A DNA stretch of 64,000 nucleotides, taken from positions 372,001-436,000 of the forward strand of contig JADJZE010000021.1 in the NCBI GenBank assembly GCA_016719405.1, in the 5' to 3' direction. This document shows, piece by piece, positions 29,913-40,568 of the stretch (its first letter is position 1; each line of letters starts with the position of its first letter). Under the pieces are notes generated by a model, which searched no databases, was not told the DNA's origin, and worked only from the letters and a program-made list of their open reading frames with translations. Both the position numbers and the translations under genes were made by a program. The DNA is from Candidatus Aalborgicola lynettensis. GTDB lineage: Bacteria > Pseudomonadota > Gammaproteobacteria > Burkholderiales > Burkholderiaceae_C.

Positions 29913-30782
29913 TTAATGCGCGAGAAAAAGATTGCAGGTGCGCGAGTTAAGAAAATGGCGGGTGAATCCACCCAGCACCATTTCACGAAGTCGTGAGTGT
30001 GAGTATGCGCCCATGACCATGAGATCGGCTTTCTGCTCCGCGTAATACTGCTCAAGCGCAGCTGCGGGGCTTTTGACGTTGCTGATAGTGTGGGAATGGG
30101 CATTGATGCCGTGCCGCTTGAGATAGGCAGTCAGTTTAGCCAGTTCCTCGTCGGAGGGAGTATCTTCACCTTCATCCACGGTGGCAATCAGCACTTTCCC
30201 GGCTTTCTTTAGTATCGGCAGCGAGAGCCACTGCGCACGAAGCGTCTGCGGCGTGAATTTCCACGCGAGCACCACGGTGAGATTGCTCAAATCCTTACCT
30301 TCAGGGAACGAGCGTACCAGCGCCAGCGGCCTGCCGGTTGCAAACAGCGCACCTGTGAGCACATCGTCCAATATGGAGGTGCTTAAATCATAGCTCGCAA
30401 TGGTCATGTCATGAAAGCTGCACTCATCACGAACCTGCTCTGCGGTTTCGCCGAACAGATCGAACGAATCCTTCCACACAAGGCGGCGACCGCCAGCCAG
30501 TTTTTCTTTGCTGAGCTCGAACCATTGCTGCACCTGCTTGGCGCGTTTGGCAAACTGCTCCTGATAGAACTTCTCGGCAAGCTTATGCGAAGCGGTGTAG
30601 CCTTCCTTGCGGGACATTTCACCAACCTTGTCGCTCTGCTCACCTTCGAGAAGAAACAGCGATTTCGAGGTAAAAGCACACTCTGCACCAGCGTCAAAAG
30701 CCTCGACGAGTGAGGCTCCAAAACTGAGGGCTGGTAGTTGATCGCCGTGGCTGGAAAGCGGGATAAAAATAGACTGATACAT
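29913..30782 (-). CDS. Universal stress protein, tandem UspA domains
   Basis: A cytoplasmic 289-aa protein starting at 30782 (MYQSIFIPLSSHGDQLPALS) after AGGAG. The first half is a degenerate UspA-like domain. The second half ends LEQYYAEQKADLMVMGAYSHSRLREMVLGGFTRHFL, matching the UspA nucleotide-binding loop in altered form. UspA proteins aid survival in starvation and stress; targets are unknown. Transcribed leftwards away from the ion-transport cluster. Confidence 0.8.
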   Translation of the reverse strand: MYQSIFIPLSSHGDQLPALSFGASLVEAFDAGAECAFTSKSLFLLEGEQSDKVGEMSRKEGYTASHKLAEKFYQEQFAKRAKQVQQWFELSKEKLAGGRRLVWKDSFDLFGETAEQVRDECSFHDMTIASYDLSTSILDDVLTGALFATGRPLALVRSFPEGKDLSNLTVVLAWKFTPQTLRAQWLSLPILKKAGKVLIATVDEGEDTPSDEELAKLTAYLKRHGINAHSHTISNVKSPAAALEQYYAEQKADLMVMGAYSHSRLREMVLGGFTRHFLNSRTCNLFLAH

Positions 30783-31013
30783 GACTTCTCCTAACTGGTT
30801 GCTGGTTAACTCTCGCTTGTTGCAAGCAAGCGCGTTTGAGTAAGATAGACGCAGAATCAATCCAAATACAGCAGACAATTACGCACGAAAAATCCTGAAA
30901 TACAGAACTATTGGCAGCCATCTACCAGCCTTTGCCTGCAGCAACCTGGCCATTGCTGCTTCAACGTTCAAGGTCTCGCGTCAGTCAAAGTCAGGGGGAG
31001 ATTCACACCCAGC

Positions 31014-31047
31014 AAAAAGCCCGCACGGGAAAGCGTGCGGGCTTTTT
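31014..31047. terminator. Bidirectional intrinsic terminator
   Basis: AAAAAGCCCGCAC at 31014-31026 pairs with GTGCGGGCTTTTT at 31035-31047; U-runs form in both directions. It lies just downstream of the lpd remnant stop and was probably its terminator. Confidence 0.85.
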
Positions 31048-31070
31048 CTTTGCAGTGCTGTCGTGAACTA

Positions 31071-31226
31071 CTAGCGTTCCGTGTAGCTGCCGTGTGCTAC
31101 TTCCGCCGCCATGCCGATACTCCCGCCCAGCGTGGGGTGGGGGAGGATGGTTTTGCCGATGTCTACGGCGTCCGCGCCCATCTCGATGGCTAGCGCGATT
31201 TCGCCAATCATGTCGCACCAGCATTG
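31071..31226 (-). pseudogene. lpd: Dihydrolipoamide dehydrogenase, C-terminal remnant
   Basis: The last 50 or so residues of Lpd: DMIGEIALAIEMGADAVDIGKTILPHPTLGGSIGMAAEVAHGSY. The conserved HPT of the dimer-interface active site is present, but nothing upstream of about 31226 belongs to it. Its end abuts the P-type ATPase remnant on the opposite strand, marking a rearrangement junction. Confidence 0.75.
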
Positions 31227-31690
<464 letters not shown>

Positions 31691-31799
31691 AATCAGGTGT
31701 TGCTTGTAACCCGACTATTTCGATGTCGGCAGAACACCGGTCCAATTTAAGACTGCAGAAACGGACAGGTAGACGGATACATCGCGTCGTCTACTGAGC

Positions 31800-32017
31800 A
31801 GTGGGCGGATTGCTGCGCGCTATCGTGTTGGTATCGAACCCCTGCTTGAACAACTCAATGAGCTGCAATATGTCCCGCTTGAAGGCGCGCTGCCTGACTG
31901 ATTGAGTCAACTGGACGAAGAAACCCTCACCACGCTGAACCGTAACTTGAACAAACTGTTGTTGCTGTTAGTTTCGGACGAAGACGCGGGCATCATCCCT
32001 CTAGCACAACTTTGAGC
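31800..32017 (+). pseudogene. Possible regulator remnant with in-frame TGA
   Basis: RIAARYRVGIEPLLEQLNELQYV, an in-frame TGA, then LSQLDEETLTTLNRNLNKLL read in one frame. The second part resembles the C-terminal helix of MarR-type regulators. No start or DNA-binding domain is present. Confidence 0.25.
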
Positions 32018-32116
32018 AATAACACCTGATCTACAATGGGGCCAGGGTGTCACAGCATGGTGCTGCAGGGCAGGAAGTAGCGAAGGTCGGGCCGCCTCGC
32101 CGTCTAACTGCGCTTC

Positions 32117-32284
32117 ATGAACGCACCAACACTTATTCAAATTGTAGGCGCCACCATTTTCGGGCTGGCTGTTCTGCACGCCTTTTCCACTAAGTTTTTT
32201 GAGCATTTGGTGCATACCCAACCGCGCCTCGGTGGCATCTTGCCATTGCTACAGAGGGGCATGGCCCTGGACTTTCAGTCTTGA
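32117..32284 (+). pseudogene. Putative Na+/H+ antiporter, N-terminal remnant
   Basis: A 55-residue frame starting MNAPTLIQIVGATIFGLAVLHAF and reading STKFFEHLVHTQPRLGGI. This fits the start of a family of putative Na+/H+ antiporters (first helix, then the FEHLAH-type motif), but it ends in unrelated sequence at 32284. Confidence 0.45.
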
Positions 32285-32294
32285 TGGAGTATCT

Positions 32295-35039
32295 ATGAAA
32301 CACTCAATCCAAGAAGAAATACAGGCCGAATGGCATAAGCTATCCGCAGAAGCTGTCTGTACGCATTTGAAAGCCACTACTGCCGGCCTCAATCAGAGCG
32401 AGGCGCAGGAGCGATTCACAGCATACGGGCCCAATCGTTTGCCGGAAGGAACCCGACGATCGGCTTTCATTCGCTTTCTGCTCCAGTTTCACAATATCCT
32501 GATCTATGTGCTGATTGGCTCTGCCGCAATCACGGCTTTATTGGGACACTGGATTGATACCGGCGTCATTCTGGCGGTGGTGATTGCAAATGCTGTAATC
32601 GGCTTCATACAGGAAGGCAAGGCCGAACACGCCATGGATGCGATTCGCCACATGCTGGCCCCTCGCGCCAATGTGATTCGCAATGGCGAGCGCACCAGCA
32701 TCGCCGGGGAGGAACTTGTCCCGGGTGACATCGTCCTGCTCGAAGCAGGCGACAAAGTGGCAGCCGATCTGCGCCTCATAACCGCGCATGGGCTATCGGT
32801 GCAGGAAGCCATCCTGACCGGGGAATCCGTGCCCGTCGACAAGCACACCGACCCGGTTGCTGCGGGTGCTGCAATCGGGGACCGCACCTGTATGGCGTTT
32901 TCCGGCACGCTGATCACTAGCGGGCAGGGAAAAGGCGTGGTAGTGGCAACAGGCGCACACACCGAGATCGGGCATATCAGCGGTCTGCTTTCTGAAGTGG
33001 AGAGTCTCACTACGCCATTGGTGACGCAGATGGGTGCATTTGCCAAATGGCTGACTATTTTCATCTTGCTCATTTCCATACTCTTGATTACCTATGGCTA
33101 TTTCGTAGGTCATCACGAGTTTTCCGAGATGTTCATGGCAGTGGTAGGGCTGGCGGTGGCAGCGATCCCCGAAGGGCTGCCCGCTGTGCTGACTATCACG
33201 CTCGCCATGGGTGTGCAGGCCATGGCGCGGCGCAACGCCATCGTGCGCCGCTTGCCTGCCATAGAGACCCTGGGTTCGGTATCGGTCATCTGCACCGACA
33301 AGACCGGCACCCTGACCCGCAACGAAATGATGGTGGCATCCGTGCTGACCCACCAACATCGCTTTGCACTAGAGGGAGACGGTTATTCACCTAAAGGCAC
33401 ACTTAGCCTTGAAGATGTGCAGGTGGCGCCGCTTGAGCACCGCGTGCTGGAAGAATTGGCCCGTGCGGCCGTGTTGTGCAACGACGCGGCGCTGCATCAG
33501 AAAGAGGGCGTGTGGCACGTGGAGGGCGACCCAATGGAAGGGGCGCTGCTCGCCTTTGCCGGAAAGATGGACGTGGACCCGCGCAGCCAGCAAGCCAGTT
33601 GGACGCGAACCGACGCCATCCCCTTCGATGCCAAGCACCGGTTTATGGCAACGCTCAACCATGACCACGATCGACATGCCTTTGTGTTTGTCAAAGGTGC
33701 ACCAGAGCGAATACTGGAGATGTGCCATAACCAGCGCGCCGCCGACGGTACGACCGAGCCATTGGACACTGGGTACTGGAATACGAGCGCTGAGACGATT
33801 GCAGCGCGGGGGCAACGCGTGCTGGCTTTTGCGGTGCGGTCTGTGGCCTCCACGCACACCGTACTGGAGCACGCCGATGTAGCGGGCACACTCACCTTAC
33901 TGGGCATGGTGGGAATGATCGACCCCCCACGTTCCGAGGCCATCGCTGCGGTGCGCGAGTGCCACGGCGCGGGCATCCGCGTAAAAATGATCACCGGCGA
34001 CCACGCCAAAACCGCCGCCGCCATTGGCAAACAAATCGGTCTGCAAAACTCCGACACTGTGCTGACCGGGGCGGATCTGGACGCAATGGATGATGGCGCA
34101 CTGCGTCAAGCGGCACTGAACTGCGACATCTTCGCCCGCACCAGTCCGGAACACAAGTTGCGGCTGGTCATGGCGCTGCAATCCCATGAACTGACAGTGG
34201 CCATGACCGGCGATGGCGTAAACGATGCGCCGGCACTCAAGCGCGCCGATGCCGGTATTGCCATGGGGCAAAAAGGCTCAGAAGCGGCCAAGGAAGCCGC
34301 CGAGTTGGTGCTCGCAGACGACAACTTTGCATCCATCGTCGCCGCTGTGCGTGAAGGCCGCACGGTCTATGACAACATCCGGAAAGTCATCAGTTGGACA
34401 TTGCCGACCAATGCCGGTGAAGCTATGACGATTATGGTGGCCTTGCTGCTGGGTTTGACCTTGCCCGTTACCCCCGTCCAAATACTTTGGATCAACTTGA
34501 TCACAGCCATCACGCTGGGCATCGCTCTGGCTTTCGAGCCGACCGAGGATGGCACTATGCTGCGCCCGCCCAGGCCCCGAAATGAACCGCTACTCAGCGG
34601 CGCACTGGTGTGGCATATCGTGCTGGTGTCGGTTCTGTTTCTGTGCGGTGTCTACGGTATTTATGCCTTTGCGATGGAGCGGGGATATTCGGTGGAGCTG
34701 GCCCGCACGTTGGCGGTGAACACGCTGGTGGTGATGGAAATATTCCACCTGTTTTTTATCCGCAACTTTTACAGCACTTCATTGACCTGGAAAGCCGTGC
34801 GAGGCACCAAAGTGGTGTGGGCTGTGGTGGTTGTCATCACCGTGGCGCAGTTTGCCATCACATATGTACCTCTGCTGCAAACGGTGTTCGCCACCGAAGC
34901 CGTGCCTTTTTGGGATGGTCTGCTGGTGATCGCCATTGGCGTTGCGCTGTTTGCTATCGTCGAAACCGAAAAGCAGATTCGGCTGCATCTTCGGGCCGTC
35001 AACACGCGTGGCCCAGAGCCACTAAGAACCAAGGACTGA
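32295..35039 (+). CDS. Cation-transporting P-type ATPase (P2 type)
   Basis: A complete 914-aa inner-membrane pump, starting at 32295 after GGAG. It has an N-terminal cation-ATPase domain, helix pairs near residues 60-100, the actuator loop (LTGESVPVDK) and an ion-binding helix (AVAAIPEGLPAVLTI). The phosphorylation site is CTDKTGTLTRNE and the hinge MTGDGVNDAPALKRADAGIAMG; six C-terminal helices follow. The PEGLP motif is that of P2-type pumps (Ca2+ or Na+/K+ group); the ion cannot be fixed from sequence alone. It is first in an operon with an antiporter 3 bp downstream and a universal stress protein. Confidence 0.88.
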   Translation: MKHSIQEEIQAEWHKLSAEAVCTHLKATTAGLNQSEAQERFTAYGPNRLPEGTRRSAFIRFLLQFHNILIYVLIGSAAITALLGHWIDTGVILAVVIANAVIGFIQEGKAEHAMDAIRHMLAPRANVIRNGERTSIAGEELVPGDIVLLEAGDKVAADLRLITAHGLSVQEAILTGESVPVDKHTDPVAAGAAIGDRTCMAFSGTLITSGQGKGVVVATGAHTEIGHISGLLSEVESLTTPLVTQMGAFAKWLTIFILLISILLITYGYFVGHHEFSEMFMAVVGLAVAAIPEGLPAVLTITLAMGVQAMARRNAIVRRLPAIETLGSVSVICTDKTGTLTRNEMMVASVLTHQHRFALEGDGYSPKGTLSLEDVQVAPLEHRVLEELARAAVLCNDAALHQKEGVWHVEGDPMEGALLAFAGKMDVDPRSQQASWTRTDAIPFDAKHRFMATLNHDHDRHAFVFVKGAPERILEMCHNQRAADGTTEPLDTGYWNTSAETIAARGQRVLAFAVRSVASTHTVLEHADVAGTLTLLGMVGMIDPPRSEAIAAVRECHGAGIRVKMITGDHAKTAAAIGKQIGLQNSDTVLTGADLDAMDDGALRQAALNCDIFARTSPEHKLRLVMALQSHELTVAMTGDGVNDAPALKRADAGIAMGQKGSEAAKEAAELVLADDNFASIVAAVREGRTVYDNIRKVISWTLPTNAGEAMTIMVALLLGLTLPVTPVQILWINLITAITLGIALAFEPTEDGTMLRPPRPRNEPLLSGALVWHIVLVSVLFLCGVYGIYAFAMERGYSVELARTLAVNTLVVMEIFHLFFIRNFYSTSLTWKAVRGTKVVWAVVVVITVAQFAITYVPLLQTVFATEAVPFWDGLLVIAIGVALFAIVETEKQIRLHLRAVNTRGPEPLRTKD

Positions 35040-35042
35040 CGG

Positions 35043-36698
35043 ATGCACGGAGTTTTCGCTGAATTTTCACTGCTGCTGCTGATGGCCGCTGGCGCCGGTG
35101 CGGTGTCGCTCTGGTTGCGCCAGCCGGTGCTGATCGCGTATATCGTTATCGGCATTGTCGCCGGGCCTGCGGTACTTGGCCTTGTAACGGCCCACGAACA
35201 GATCGACCTGCTGGCGCAAGTCGGCATCGCGGTTTTATTGTTCGTTGTAGGCCTCAAGCTCGATCTCAAGCACATCCGTCATATCGGCCCCGTTGCAGTG
35301 GCCACAGGCCTGGGTCAGTTGACTTTCACCATCGTCATCGGCTTCCTCATCATCCTGGCCATGGGCAAGGGCTGGGTGGAAGCCCTCTATGTCGCCGTCG
35401 CGCTGACCTTCTCCAGCACCATCATCATCGTCAAGCTGCTTTCCGACAAGCGCGAGATCGATTCGCTGCACGGGCGTATTGCCGTGGGCTTCCTGATCGT
35501 CCAGGATCTGGCCGTCGTGGTCGCCATGATGGTAATGAGCGCGTTGCGCGCCGACGGTGAAGATGGTTCACTGCTGGCATTGGCGGGTTCGCTCTCTATG
35601 CGCATTGGCGTCGCCGTCGTCGGCATGTATCTGCTCATGCGCTATGTGCTGCCCAGGGTGGTTGACCGCATGGCCCAATCGCAGGAACTGCTACTCATCT
35701 TTGCTATTGCCTGGGGCACCGGTCTGGCGGCACTTGGCGAATGGGCAGGCTTCTCCAAGGAGGCGGGCGCCTTCCTAGCCGGATTTTCGTTGGCATCGAC
35801 GCATTACCGGGATGCGATCAACGCCCGGTTGACCGGCATCCGCGATTTTTTGCTGCTGTTTTTCTTCATCGACCTGGGCGCCAAGCTCGACTTCTCCACG
35901 CTCGGCAGCGAAGTGTGGCCTGCCATGGCGCTATCGCTGTTTGTACTGATCGGTAACCCACTGATCGTCATGGCGATCATGGGGTACATGGGCTATCGCA
36001 AGCGCACCGGGTTTCTCTGCGGCCTGACGGTAGCCCAGATCAGTGAGTTTTCTATCATCTTCGTCGCCATGGGTATCTCGCTCGGTCACATCGACAACGG
36101 CGCACTTGGGCTGACCACGCTGGTGGGTCTGATCACTATTGCAGTGTCAACCTACATGATCCTTTACTCCCATCCACTCTACGAGAAACTGGGGCATTGG
36201 TTGAGCCTTTTCGAGCGCAAGCGACCTCATCGCGAATTAGCTGTCGCTACAGAGCGCCATGATCTGCGCGAGGCTGATGTCATTGTCTTTGGCCTTGGGC
36301 GTTATGGTAGCCGCCTCGCTCTGAGCCTGAAAGAAGCTGGTCTTAAGGTGCTAGGCGTCGAATTCGATCCTGAAGTTGTGCGTGATATGCGCCGCCAAGG
36401 CCTGCCAGTGCGTTACGGCGATGGAATTGCTAGTGAGTTCCTCGAAAGCTTGCCCCTCAAGCAGACGCACTGGGTAGTCAGCACGCTGCCAGACATAGCC
36501 TCGAATCGGGATTTGTTGCGCGGCCTACGTGAACTGCATTTCGCTGGTGAAGTAGCGGTGGTAGCGCGTGATGAGTCCGACGGGGCCGCCTTGAAGCAGA
36601 TGGGCGCCACAACCGTCCTCTACCCCATGCGTAACGCCGTCGATTACGCTGTCGAATCGCTCACAGCCATCATTCACCCGAAGGAGCATATGATATGA
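35043..36698 (+). CDS. CPA2-family cation:proton antiporter with TrkA-N domain
   Basis: A 551-aa inner-membrane antiporter with about 12 helices (residues 5-385), including the CPA2 pattern VGLKLDLKHIRHIG and FSSTIIIVKLLSDKREID. A cytoplasmic Rossmann RCK/TrkA-N domain follows (DVIVFGLGRYGSRLALSL, residues 410-530), which binds nucleotides and gates such carriers. Family members exchange K+ or Na+ for protons. It starts 3 bp after the ATPase stop and overlaps the next gene by 4 bp, so the three are translated from one message. Confidence 0.88.
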   Translation: MHGVFAEFSLLLLMAAGAGAVSLWLRQPVLIAYIVIGIVAGPAVLGLVTAHEQIDLLAQVGIAVLLFVVGLKLDLKHIRHIGPVAVATGLGQLTFTIVIGFLIILAMGKGWVEALYVAVALTFSSTIIIVKLLSDKREIDSLHGRIAVGFLIVQDLAVVVAMMVMSALRADGEDGSLLALAGSLSMRIGVAVVGMYLLMRYVLPRVVDRMAQSQELLLIFAIAWGTGLAALGEWAGFSKEAGAFLAGFSLASTHYRDAINARLTGIRDFLLLFFFIDLGAKLDFSTLGSEVWPAMALSLFVLIGNPLIVMAIMGYMGYRKRTGFLCGLTVAQISEFSIIFVAMGISLGHIDNGALGLTTLVGLITIAVSTYMILYSHPLYEKLGHWLSLFERKRPHRELAVATERHDLREADVIVFGLGRYGSRLALSLKEAGLKVLGVEFDPEVVRDMRRQGLPVRYGDGIASEFLESLPLKQTHWVVSTLPDIASNRDLLRGLRELHFAGEVAVVARDESDGAALKQMGATTVLYPMRNAVDYAVESLTAIIHPKEHMI

Positions 36699-37603
36699 AA
36701 TCGCCTCTCCGCCTTATTGTCGCCACCGATCTCTCTGCACCTGCCCGCCATGCGGTAGATCGCGCCTACCTGCTCGCGGCAGATGCCAAAGGTGAACTCC
36801 ACATTATCCATGCACTTGAGCTCGATGCACTAGACAACTTGCGCGAACTGCTGGGTGCGAACTTGACATCGGCCAAGTCAGCCATCGACGCGGATGCACG
36901 CGACCGGATGCAACAACTTGTCGCCCATCATGCTCAGCCTTTAGGTATTGCAGCGCAGATTCGGGTCGTTGCCGGAAAGCCGTTGCAGGTCATCTCCTGC
37001 GAAGCAGATGCACTGAATACCGACCTGCTAGTTCTAGGTGCTCGCGGAGAATCCTATCTCCGACACGCCATACTGGGCTCCACGGCGGCGCGTGTGATTC
37101 GCAAGGCGGCGCGTTGCCCCATATTGATTGTCAAGCAGTCACCCCACGACGCGTATCGTAGCGTCCTGGTCGCGGTGGACTTCTCGCCTGCATCGTTACT
37201 GGCAATTCACGCTGCCAAACGCTGGGCGCCTGTTGCTACGCTGGTGTTAGTACACGCATTTGAATTGCCTTATGAAGGGCTTCTATGGCGGGCTGGTATC
37301 GAGCAAGACGCGATAGCGCAATACATCAATGCCGATCTCAATAAACATCGTGCGCAATTGCATGATTTGGCGGCTGAAGCTGGACTGACGCCCGCCGACT
37401 ACAGCGTGCGTGTCCTTCATGGCGAACCTTCGCAGCAGATCATTGCCATGGAGCAGGAATACGATGCCGACCTTATCGTTATTGGAAAGCACGGAGCGAA
37501 TTTCACCGAAGAATTGCTACTAGGCAGCGTGACCAAACATGTGCTGGCCGAATCGCAGGGTGATGTGCTGGTGGTTGCCTACGCCCATTCTGCAGCAAAT
37601 TAA
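36695..37603 (+). CDS. Universal stress protein, two UspA domains
   Basis: 302 aa with two UspA domains. The first (residues 1-145) ends LLVLGARGESYLRHAILGSTAARVIRKAARCPILIVK. The second ends LIVIGKHGANFTEELLLGSVTKHVLAE. Both carry the G-x2-G-x9-G-S/T type ATP-binding loop. Its ATGA overlap with the antiporter gene links stress signalling to ion transport, as in other usp-antiporter operons; direct control of the antiporter is an inference. Confidence 0.9.
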   Translation: MKSPLRLIVATDLSAPARHAVDRAYLLAADAKGELHIIHALELDALDNLRELLGANLTSAKSAIDADARDRMQQLVAHHAQPLGIAAQIRVVAGKPLQVISCEADALNTDLLVLGARGESYLRHAILGSTAARVIRKAARCPILIVKQSPHDAYRSVLVAVDFSPASLLAIHAAKRWAPVATLVLVHAFELPYEGLLWRAGIEQDAIAQYINADLNKHRAQLHDLAAEAGLTPADYSVRVLHGEPSQQIIAMEQEYDADLIVIGKHGANFTEELLLGSVTKHVLAESQGDVLVVAYAHSAAN

Positions 37604-37800
37604 GCTTTAACATGTTTGCCCTGCAGGTTCTCGGCGCCATGGCCGGCGGGCCGGGCCTATTCCTGCAGGGCACAGCAGTGGAGCCAAAATACATTGCTAA
37701 AGTCCCTGCAGGCATTCGCCTGCTGCAACGCCATCGCAAATAGCACTGGGCCATGGTTCCGCAGGTAAACGCCGCCAGCGGGACGACTGTGTTCACACAC
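37604..37800. other. Intergenic region with a 43-codon open frame
   Basis: ATG at 37612 opens MFALQVLGAMAGGPGLFLQG to TAG at 37741. It has no ribosome-binding site and no family I recognise. It may be remnant coding sequence. Confidence 0.3.
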
Positions 37801-37809
37801 TAGACTGGC

Positions 37810-38120
37810 CCATCGCGCGCAAGCTGAGAGAAGATTTTGGCTCTATGGCACACGAAGTGATTGTGGATGTGGCGGGCGAAGTGCCGGCACAGGCCCTGCA
37901 CCAGGTCAAGGTCAAGGTCAAGGTCAAGGTCAGCATCACAAGCGGCAGGTCCGATCAAAGCAAGTTGCGTTTTGTCATCAACCAAGGCCTGATTGGGCAC
38001 CTGTGCGAAAGCGCATAAATCTACCTGCTGGACATGCCCCGCATCCGCTTAGGCCGGGCGGCCCTGGGAGACCTGCCGGTGGGAAGTGGTGTTTTCTGGC
38101 ACCCAAGGAACGGTTTTAGG
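37810..38120 (+). pseudogene. RsuA/RluF-type pseudouridine synthase, C-terminal remnant
   Basis: A single frame reads HEVIVDVAGEVPAQALHQVKV, a repeat-expanded VKVKVKV, then KLRFVINQGL, an in-frame TAA at 38016, and IYLLDMPRIRLGRAALGDLPVG. The order fits the C-terminal half of RsuA/RluB/RluF enzymes (RLVLxQGxxRQIRRM, RIRIGxxxLGDLPxG), with the RQIRRM segment degraded. The catalytic Asp region is absent. Confidence 0.5.
37904..37932 (+). repeat. GGTCAA microsatellite, about five copies
   Basis: Four full GGTCAA units plus GGTCA sit within the pseudouridine synthase remnant, encoding alternating Val-Lys. Confidence 0.85.
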
Positions 38121-39838
38121 GTTTAACCTCTTGGGCCGGCATGCCGCGCATGGATGCATACCGTGCAGAGCGAACCACCTTGACATGGTCCATGGCCTTG
38201 CGCATCGGGATTCCGGCGGCGACAAGCGTTTCCGCCGCGATAAGAAGACCACTCTCCAACACTTCGGGGATCACTTCTGTTGCCCCGGCTGCCTTTAGCC
38301 GGACGACGTCCTTGTCGTCGCTGGTACGCACGATGATCGGAATGTTCGGTCGCTTGGCTCGAATAATGCGAATGACTCTTTCTGCAGAGTGTGCATCGGG
38401 GTAGCTCACCACCGCTGCGCGCGCGCGGCCAATACCTGCGGCAATCAGCACTTCGGCACGATCCGCATTGCCAAATACCACGTTAGCCCCTTGAGATTGC
38501 GCCTTGTTAATGCATTGCGGGTCGGCATCCAGGCCAATGAACGCAATATTCTCTAATGTTAAGAATTCGGCAATCCGGCTTCCAACCCGTCCGAACCCGC
38601 ATATCACAACATGGTCTTTGAGTGCCATGCTGTGGACGGCCACGTCTTGAATAATAGTGACGCCATGGGCCCAGTCACCGCGCCCCAAGTCAACCGACAG
38701 CCTGGCCGCGCGGCTGATCAAGAACGGCGCAATAAACATCGAAATCAACATCGCCGACAAGGTGATTTGAAAAACACTGAGCGTTATGAGTTGAAGTTGA
38801 TGCGCCAATTCCACCAACACCAAGCCAAACTCACCTGCTTGTGCCAATTGGGCGGCGGTTCGCAAGGCCGTGGTCAAAGGAGTTTTTGACACATAGGTGA
38901 TGAACAGCATGACACAGGCTTTCCCCCCAATCAACAGCAAGACGGCAAGTCCTAGCGCGGGGAGGTTCGCCAATACAAAACGCAAATCCAGCATCATGCC
39001 CACGGTGACAAAAAAACAGGCCCAGCAAAATATCCCTAAACGGGCGGATATCTGCCTCCACCTGGTGCCTGTAGATGGTTTCCGAGATCAGCATGCCACC
39101 CACAAATGCGCCCAGCGCCATGGACAAGCCACTCAGCGCGGTGGCGTAGGAAAGCCCCACCACGATCCACAGCGTCGACAGCACCAGCAGTTCGTCTGAG
39201 CGATGTTGTGCCACTTTGGCAAACAGCGGCCCCAAAAACTTTTGCCCGGCCCAGACCAGAAGAGTCAGCACCGCCAATGCCTGTAGGGCTGCAACACCTA
39301 GGGAATACAAAAGACCATCGCCCGGCGCGGCCAACGCGGGGAGGAAAATGAGGCAGGGCACCACGGCCAAGTCCTGGAACAACAAAACACCCATAGTCTG
39401 GCGGCCGGAGCGCGAATGCAATTCGAAGCTTTCCGAGAGCATGCGCGCGACGATGGCCGTGGACGACATGGCAACCGCCAGCCCTATGGCGATACCACTC
39501 TTCCAACTCTGCCCATACGCCATCCAGGTGATGAAGCCGGTTGCCGCAGCGGTCAATGCCATCTGTGTCGCACCAAATCCGAACACCAGCTTTCGCATCG
39601 CCACCAAGCGTTTGATACTGAACTCCAGACCAATGGAGAACATCAGAAAGACGATGCCAAATTCTGCAAACTCTGACGCCGTTTCAGATTCTGAAAATAC
39701 GTCAAGCGCGTGCGGCCCCAGAGCGATGCCGATCAACAAATAGGCCAGCATGCTGGGAACTTTCAGCTTTCGGGCGACAAAAACTGATCCCACTGCGGCG
39801 GTCAACAACAATAGCAGAGTCAAGAGATTGGCATGCAC
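38116..39838 (-). CDS. KefC-like potassium:proton antiporter, broken by one homopolymer frameshift
   Basis: An inner-membrane CPA2 antiporter of about 574 aa. The membrane domain starts at a GTG at 39838 (HANLLTLLLLLTAAVGSVFVA) and shows MFSIGLEFSIKRLVAM and MSSTAIVARMLSESFELHS. The RCK domain is HVVICGFGRVGSRIAEFL. At 39010-39016 a run of seven A (T on the coding strand) has one base too many: six would give LGLFFVTVGMMLDL in frame. As written the protein ends early. The cause is a sequencing slip, phase variation or a real mutation. The upstream in-frame TTG at 39880 is an alternative start. Divergent from the DUF3124 gene. Confidence 0.8.
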
Positions 39839-39897
39839 CGCAGAATCATAGCGTCCGAAGTGCAAAATCCGTGTCAGCAATGACCCTTGGAGAATTT

Positions 39898-40374
39898 ATG
39901 AAATGGATACTGACGAGCCTATTGTTAACCCTGAGCAGCGGTATCGCAATGGCCGAAACGGCACCGGGTCGGTCTGCGGGGCAAACGCTCTATTTGCCAA
40001 TTTATTCGCACATTTGGCATGGCGACATTACAAGCGATGGCCAACGAGCGCGGACACTCGTTTCTATTTCGGCCAGCATCCGAAATACTGACCACGCGAA
40101 AGCCATTCGTGTACTTTCTGCCCAGTATTACGACACCGATGGTAAGAAATTGAAAGAGTACGTCACTGCGCCCAAGACTATTGGGCCCATGGGAACGTAC
40201 GAACTGTTTGTTCCACGCGGCGACGACTCGGGTGGCTCGGGCGCCAATTTTGTGATCCGGTGGCAGTCCGACAAGCCCGCCAATCCCCCGATCGTGCAAG
40301 GCTTGCATGCCAACCTACCAGCGGGGCGCTCCATCGCCTTCACAACCTCGGCCGTGGCTATTTCCGATGAGTGA
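39898..40374 (+). CDS. DUF3124 exported protein
   Basis: A 158-aa protein starting at 39898 after TTGGAG. A signal peptide (KWILTSLLLTLSSGIAMAE) sends it to the periplasm or envelope. The body has YLPIYSHIWHGD and SISASIRNTDHAKAIRVLSAQYYDTDGK, an immunoglobulin-like beta arrangement typical of DUF3124. Function unknown. It is divergent from kefC and shares its promoter region. Confidence 0.8.
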   Translation: MKWILTSLLLTLSSGIAMAETAPGRSAGQTLYLPIYSHIWHGDITSDGQRARTLVSISASIRNTDHAKAIRVLSAQYYDTDGKKLKEYVTAPKTIGPMGTYELFVPRGDDSGGSGANFVIRWQSDKPANPPIVQGLHANLPAGRSIAFTTSAVAISDE

Positions 40375-40568
40375 CTTTGATCCGACCAGATACTGCGCCT
40401 ACCACTGAGACCTAGGCGATCTCATATGAGTTTCCTATTCAGCGCGATCGGAGGCCAGCAGGCCTGCAAGGAAGTCGTCCAAGACCACCGAGAGGCTGTG
40501 AGGTATGAAGGACGGACTCAGACTCAAACCCATCTTCCTTGGAGCCGCCCTGTTCGATTTCTCAACAC

